Below are positions 5,078-5,618 of a stretch of 5,618 bases of DNA, one piece after another. The position numbers and the translations under genes are program-made. The notes under the pieces are model-generated. The model saw only the letters and a program-made list of their open reading frames with translations, made no database searches and had not been told where the DNA came from. This DNA comes from an uncultured Clostridia bacterium (GTDB taxonomy: Bacteria; Bacillota; Clostridia; Christensenellales; Borkfalkiaceae). The stretch covers positions 1 through 5,618 of the forward strand of contig CAMWUS010000103.1 of NCBI GenBank assembly GCA_947177495.1, in the 5' to 3' direction. Position 1 is the first letter of the stretch. Every line of letters begins with the position of its first letter.

Positions 5078-5618
5078 ATGGACGCAAATAAGTTTACGCA
5101 GAAATCCGTTCAAGCAATACAAAGCGCACAAAATATTGCGCTCGAATACGGTAACGCGGAGCTCACCACGTTGCACCTTTGTAGCGCGCTTTTGGAGCGC
5201 GACGGACTTTGCTTCCGCATTATCAAACGCGCAGGATTGGACGCGGACGGACTTTCCAAGGGCGTACGGGAAGAAATCGAACGGCTTCCGCGCGTGTCGG
5301 GAGGCACGGGCAGCTATCCCTCGTCTGCCCTGCAACGAACGCTAAACGAGGCGGAAAAACTTGCGTCGGGCATGAAAGACGAATACGTTTCGGTGGAGCA
5401 TTTGTTTTTATGCCTGTTTGACAACTCCGAGCGGGGGCTCGATAAGCTGTTTTCCCGTTTCGGCTTAACGAAAGACACGTTTTTAAAGGGCATGAAAGAG
5501 GTGCGCGGCAACCAAAACGTAAAGAGCGACAATCCCGAGGGAACGTACGAGGCGCTCGAAAAATACGGGAGCGACCTCACAAAGCGCGTCCGCGAGCACA
5601 CGTTGGAACCCGTCATCG
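5078..5618 (+). CDS. clpB: ATP-dependent chaperone ClpB, N-terminal part
   Basis: The first 180 codons of ClpB, the Hsp100 disaggregase that works with DnaK to rescue aggregated proteins in the cytoplasm; the gene continues beyond the right edge. It opens MDANKFTQKSVQAIQSAQ, followed by two Clp N-terminal repeats (about residues 5-75 and 85-147), each with its HL motif (TTLHLCSALL and VSVEHLFLCLF). PRVSGG lies between them. NPEGTYEALEKYGSDLT (152-168) is the ClpB-type linker into AAA+ domain 1 and argues against ClpC. The usual KLDPVIG reads TLEPVI at the window end, a mild divergence. Neither nucleotide-binding domain is in view, so activity cannot be judged. The ATG at 5078 is set by AAGGAG at 5064-5069. 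It is transcribed separately from tyrS-yigZ, from its own promoter. Confidence 0.92.
   Translation, partial: MDANKFTQKSVQAIQSAQNIALEYGNAELTTLHLCSALLERDGLCFRIIKRAGLDADGLSKGVREEIERLPRVSGGTGSYPSSALQRTLNEAEKLASGMKDEYVSVEHLFLCLFDNSERGLDKLFSRFGLTKDTFLKGMKEVRGNQNVKSDNPEGTYEALEKYGSDLTKRVREHTLEPVI

Overview
The window reads as chromosomal DNA from an anaerobic member of the Clostridia (Bacillota), probably an uncultured gut-type lineage. This is inferred from a TM1266-type [FeFe]-hydrogenase regulator homologue, strong purine-rich Shine-Dalgarno (SD) sites, a consensus sigma-A promoter, a lipoprotein-anchored ABC transporter and moderate GC with many GCG/CCC codons. No mobile element, CRISPR array, tRNA or rRNA was seen. 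All real genes lie on the + strand.

Left part (1-2903): a small TM1266-family gene (140-388) is followed by a three-gene ABC importer: lipoprotein binding protein (445-1479), permease (1480-2238) and ATPase (2235-2903). The transporter genes abut or overlap, so they form one translationally coupled operon. It is of the NMT1/SsuABC/TauABC type, and its substrate cannot be read from the sequence.

Middle part (2904-4990): a perfect sigma-A promoter (TTGACA, 17 bp, TATAAT) fires straight into an 18-residue leader ORF with six tyrosines. After it come mutually exclusive RNA folds, a strong intrinsic terminator, and then tyrS (tyrosyl-tRNA synthetase). This has the architecture of a ribosome-mediated attenuator that senses charged tRNA-Tyr. 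No T-box motif, the usual Bacillota solution for tyrS, is visible. The leader ATG lies at the predicted transcription start, so the leader peptide would be read from a leaderless mRNA end. tyrS overlaps a YigZ/IMPACT-family gene by one base, and a terminator with a GCAA loop closes the operon.

Right part (4991-5618): a TATAAT-containing promoter precedes the 5' end of clpB (disaggregase), which runs off the window. No CIRCE or CtsR box is seen in front of it.

The main discovery candidate is the tyrosine leader-peptide attenuator of tyrS-yigZ.
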